A stretch of DNA of 9,472 bases from QHWT01 sp046734675 (GTDB lineage Bacteria > Acidobacteriota > Vicinamibacteria > Vicinamibacterales > 2-12-FULL-66-21), in assembly GCA_046734675.1 (NCBI GenBank), contig JBKPRU010000147.1:1-9472 (forward strand), given 5' to 3'. This document shows, piece after piece, positions 7,512 to 9,472 of this stretch; the first letter of the stretch is position 1, and each line of letters starts with the position of its first letter. The translations under genes were made by a program, and so were the position numbers. The notes under the pieces are model-generated. The model saw only the letters and a list, made by a program, of their open reading frames with translations. It ran no database searches and was not told the DNA's origin.

Positions 7512-7516
7512 AGGAG
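7512..7516 (+). promoter_or_regulatory. AGGAG unusually close to the flavoprotein start
   Basis: AGGAG lies only two bases (TT) before ATG 7519, shorter than the usual 5-9. An in-frame stop at 7480-7482 and the lack of any ATG, GTG or TTG nearby in frame leave 7519 as the only conventional start. The site may therefore work poorly, or initiation may depend on another feature. Confidence 0.4.
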
Positions 7517-7518
7517 TT

Positions 7519-9204
7519 ATGGACACGGTTGATCGGTCGCTCACACCGCTGGCGGTTACCGTCTCACGTCCCGAGCGCGTCTTCCCGACGCTCACATCCG
7601 AACAACTGTCGAAAGTCGCGGCCCACGGTCGCCGTCGTTCGACGACACAAGGCGACGTGCTCGTCGAGGTCGGCGACAAGGCCGTGCCCGTCTTCGTCGT
7701 CATCGGCGGGGAGCTGCAGGCCACTCTTCCGGGAAACGGACGCGAGACTCTAATCGTTACGCTTCATGCCGGCCAGTTCTCCGGCGAAGCCAGCACGATC
7801 AGCGGCCGCCTCGGACTCGTGCGGCTGCGCGTCACCGAGCCTGGCGAAGTGATTCAACTCGATCGCGAGCAGCTGACGGCGTTGATCCAGACCGACGCCG
7901 AGCTGAGCGAGATCCTCATGCGCGCGTTCTTCCTGCGTCGCCTCGAACTGATTTCCCGGCACCTGGGCGATGTGGTGGTGATCGGTTCCCGCCACTGCGC
8001 TGGAACGCTCCGCGTCCAGGAGTTCCTGGTCCGCAACGGTCATCCCTTTCAGTACATCGATCTCGATCGCGACCACGAGGCGCAGGACTTCCTCGATCGG
8101 TTTCAGATCAGTGTTGCCGAGATCCCGGTCGTCATTTGCCGCGGCGATGCCGTGCTGCGGGATCCGACGAACGCACAGATCGCCGATTGTCTCGGCTTCA
8201 ACGAGACGATCGACGATGCCCGGGTCAGCGATCTGGTCGTCATCGGCGCGGGGCCGGCGGGACTGGCGGCGGCCGTATACGGCGCGTCCGAAGGGCTGGA
8301 TGTGCTGGTCCTCGAATCGAACGTGCCCGGCGGCCAGGCGGGATCCAGCTCACGGATCGAGAACTACCTGGGGTTTCCGACCGGGATCTCCGGGCTGGAT
8401 CTGACCGGTCGCGCCTACGCGCAGGCCTTGAAATTTGGCGCACATGTCATCGTGGCCAGAGGCGCGGCGCGACTGGCGTGCGACGGTCAACGCTACACCA
8501 TCGATATCGACCAGGGATCTCGGATTCGAGCGCGAGCGGTGATCATCGCGACCGGCGCGCAGTACCGCAAACCCGCACTCGACAACCTGGCAACGTTCGA
8601 GGGGACTGGTGTCTACTACGGTGCCACGCCGATGGAGGCGCAACTGTGCGTCGGCGAGGATGTGGTCGTGGTCGGCGGTGGAAATTCTGCGGGCCAGGCG
8701 GCCGTATTTCTTGCGTCGACGGCACGGCGTGTCCACATGGTAGTCCGTGGACCGGATCTGTCGGAGACGATGTCACGCTACCTGGTTCGGCGCATCGAGG
8801 ACAATCCGGCCATCGTTCTGCGGACGCGGACCGAGATCGTCGGTCTCGAAGGCGACGGCAGGCTCGCCCGGATCCGGTGGCGCGACGACCGCACGGGCGA
8901 CGTCGAAACCCATGACATCAGGCACATGTTCATCATGATGGGCGCGGTGCCGAATACGCGGTGGCTGAACGGCTGCCTCGTGCTCGACGACAACGGTTTC
9001 GTGAAGACCGGTCCGGACCTTTCACGCGAGGAGTTGACGACCGCGAACTGGCCGCTCGCGCGCGCGCCCCATTTGCTCGAAACGAGCCGTCCGCGCATCT
9101 TCGCCGTTGGAGATGTGCGCGGCGGGAACATCAAGCGGGTGGCGTCGGCGGTCGGTGAGGGGTCGATCGCGGTCGCCTTCGTTCATCAAGTGCTTCGGCA
9201 ATAG
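7519..9204 (+). CDS. thioredoxin-reductase-like flavoprotein with cNMP-binding-like and glutaredoxin-like domains
   Basis: The 561-residue protein has three parts. Residues about 22-140 form a cyclic-nucleotide-binding-like beta-roll (GDVLVEVGDKAVPVFVVIGG, 45-64; GQFSGEAS, 85-92). Residues about 152-228 resemble a glutaredoxin/thioredoxin fold (VVVIGSRHCAG, 152-162; IPVVICRGD, 202-210). Residues about 237-561 form a two-nucleotide-domain flavoprotein. Its motifs are the FAD dinucleotide motif VIGAGPAG (241-248), PGGQAGSSSRIENYLGFP (270-287), ATGAQYRKP (344-352), the NADPH motif VVVGGGNSAGQAA (383-395) and the FAD-binding FAVGDVRGG (528-536). The spot that normally carries CATC in bacterial thioredoxin reductase reads YGATP (367-371), so both redox cysteines are missing; C377 is nearby. 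It probably binds FAD and NAD(P)H and passes electrons to an unknown acceptor. A classical thioredoxin reductase reaction is unlikely unless another cysteine pair substitutes. Similar three-domain proteins are annotated as cNMP-domain thioredoxin-disulfide reductases. Confidence 0.92.
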   Translation: MDTVDRSLTPLAVTVSRPERVFPTLTSEQLSKVAAHGRRRSTTQGDVLVEVGDKAVPVFVVIGGELQATLPGNGRETLIVTLHAGQFSGEASTISGRLGLVRLRVTEPGEVIQLDREQLTALIQTDAELSEILMRAFFLRRLELISRHLGDVVVIGSRHCAGTLRVQEFLVRNGHPFQYIDLDRDHEAQDFLDRFQISVAEIPVVICRGDAVLRDPTNAQIADCLGFNETIDDARVSDLVVIGAGPAGLAAAVYGASEGLDVLVLESNVPGGQAGSSSRIENYLGFPTGISGLDLTGRAYAQALKFGAHVIVARGAARLACDGQRYTIDIDQGSRIRARAVIIATGAQYRKPALDNLATFEGTGVYYGATPMEAQLCVGEDVVVVGGGNSAGQAAVFLASTARRVHMVVRGPDLSETMSRYLVRRIEDNPAIVLRTRTEIVGLEGDGRLARIRWRDDRTGDVETHDIRHMFIMMGAVPNTRWLNGCLVLDDNGFVKTGPDLSREELTTANWPLARAPHLLETSRPRIFAVGDVRGGNIKRVASAVGEGSIAVAFVHQVLRQ

Positions 9205-9224
9205 GGCGCGCTGGTCCGGCCACG

Positions 9225-9238
9225 CGCGATCGATCGCG
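9225..9238. repeat. 14-bp perfect palindrome, possible operator
   Basis: CGCGATCGATCGCG is its own reverse complement over all 14 bases. It lies in the 53-bp gap between the flavoprotein stop and the SRPBCC start, 19 bases upstream of ATG 9258. A homodimeric regulator could bind here, but GC-rich GATC-containing palindromes also occur by chance, and no regulator gene is in view. Confidence 0.4.
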
Positions 9239-9247
9239 ATGTTCGCC

Positions 9248-9253
9248 AAGGAG
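9248..9253 (+). promoter_or_regulatory. ribosome binding site of the last gene
   Basis: AAGGAG is a near-perfect Shine-Dalgarno sequence four bases before ATG 9258. It is the best such site in the window and is the main support for calling this gene start. Confidence 0.7.
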
Positions 9254-9257
9254 TAGC

Positions 9258-9472
9258 ATGTCTACGTTCCATCTGCACCAGACCACCACTGCGACGCCCG
9301 AGCAGTTCCTCGCGGCGCTCACCGACTTCGGACCGGGCCGCGCGCAGCTGTTTGGCAACAGCGCGGACGAGTATCTCAAGGTGCATTATCGTGGTCCCTC
9401 CGACGCCGACGTCACCGAGGGATCGCGCGGCATCTGGGAGCGCCTTCACTACGATTGGTCCGATCGCAACCG
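9258..9472 (+). CDS. probable SRPBCC-family protein, N-terminal part
   Basis: The frame starts at ATG 9258 and stays open to the window edge, giving 71 complete codons; the rest of the gene is outside. The visible start, MSTFHLHQTTTATPEQFLAA (1-20), fits the beta1 strand and first helix of polyketide-cyclase/START-like (SRPBCC) proteins, which are small helix-grip folds that bind hydrophobic ligands. WERLHYDW (61-68) fits a following strand region. The codons are GC-rich in the third position, as in the neighbouring genes. The AAGGAG site supports the start. It follows the flavoprotein by 53 bp in the same direction and could be in the same operon, although the palindrome between them may give separate control. 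The family call is tentative because most of the domain is missing; that a gene starts here is more certain. Confidence 0.65.
   Translation, partial: MSTFHLHQTTTATPEQFLAALTDFGPGRAQLFGNSADEYLKVHYRGPSDADVTEGSRGIWERLHYDWSDRN

Noticed and set aside
1..9472. CRISPR array, tRNA/rRNA gene, insertion sequence, phage or defence island
   Set aside because: No regularly spaced repeats, no tRNA-like cloverleaf, no transposase or integrase motifs and no known defence proteins were seen. The window looks like ordinary chromosomal DNA with mixed metabolic and unknown genes.

Overview
The window is high-GC bacterial DNA carrying seven protein-coding genes and the start of what is probably an eighth function. 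No RNA gene, insertion sequence, CRISPR array or origin was seen. The best taxonomic hint is the truncated first gene. Its C-terminus has the FtsX/MacB-type permease signature of the large orphan permeases ('ADOP') that are strongly expanded in Acidobacteriota. The second gene resembles secreted PQQ-like beta-propeller proteins common in Acidobacteriota, Planctomycetota and Verrucomicrobiota. An acidobacterium is therefore the most likely source, but this is inference from gene content and not a phylogenetic result.

Layout. 1-546 (+) is the end of an ABC-type permease. 547-770 is intergenic and holds two overlapping potential hairpins. 771-3074 (+) encodes an exported protein joining an N-terminal HEAT-repeat solenoid to a PQQ-like beta-propeller. 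3126-3815 (+) encodes an unrecognised five-segment membrane protein of clearly lower GC than its surroundings. 3940-4851 (+) encodes a class I SAM-dependent methyltransferase, whose start codon sits just downstream of a TATACT box and may be read leaderless. It converges with 4873-6672 (-), a glycoside hydrolase family 15 enzyme of the bacterial trehalase/glucoamylase type. A divergent region of about 140 bp separates that gene from 6812-7417 (+), a YdeI/OmpD-associated family protein. 7519-9204 (+) encodes a three-part protein: cyclic-nucleotide-binding-like domain, glutaredoxin-like domain and thioredoxin-reductase-like flavoprotein. The redox CxxC of its reductase part is replaced by GATP. 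9258 to the window end (+) is the start of a probable SRPBCC-family protein, preceded by a 14-bp perfect palindrome and a good ribosome binding site.

The genes do not form one obvious pathway. The likeliest co-transcribed pairs are the HEAT/propeller gene with the membrane protein (51-bp gap) and the flavoprotein with the SRPBCC gene (53-bp gap). The two items most worth following are the HEAT plus beta-propeller architecture and the CxxC-less flavoprotein with a degenerate nucleotide-binding module. Neither is proven to be new: similar multidomain proteins exist in databases, and database searches would decide how unusual these are.
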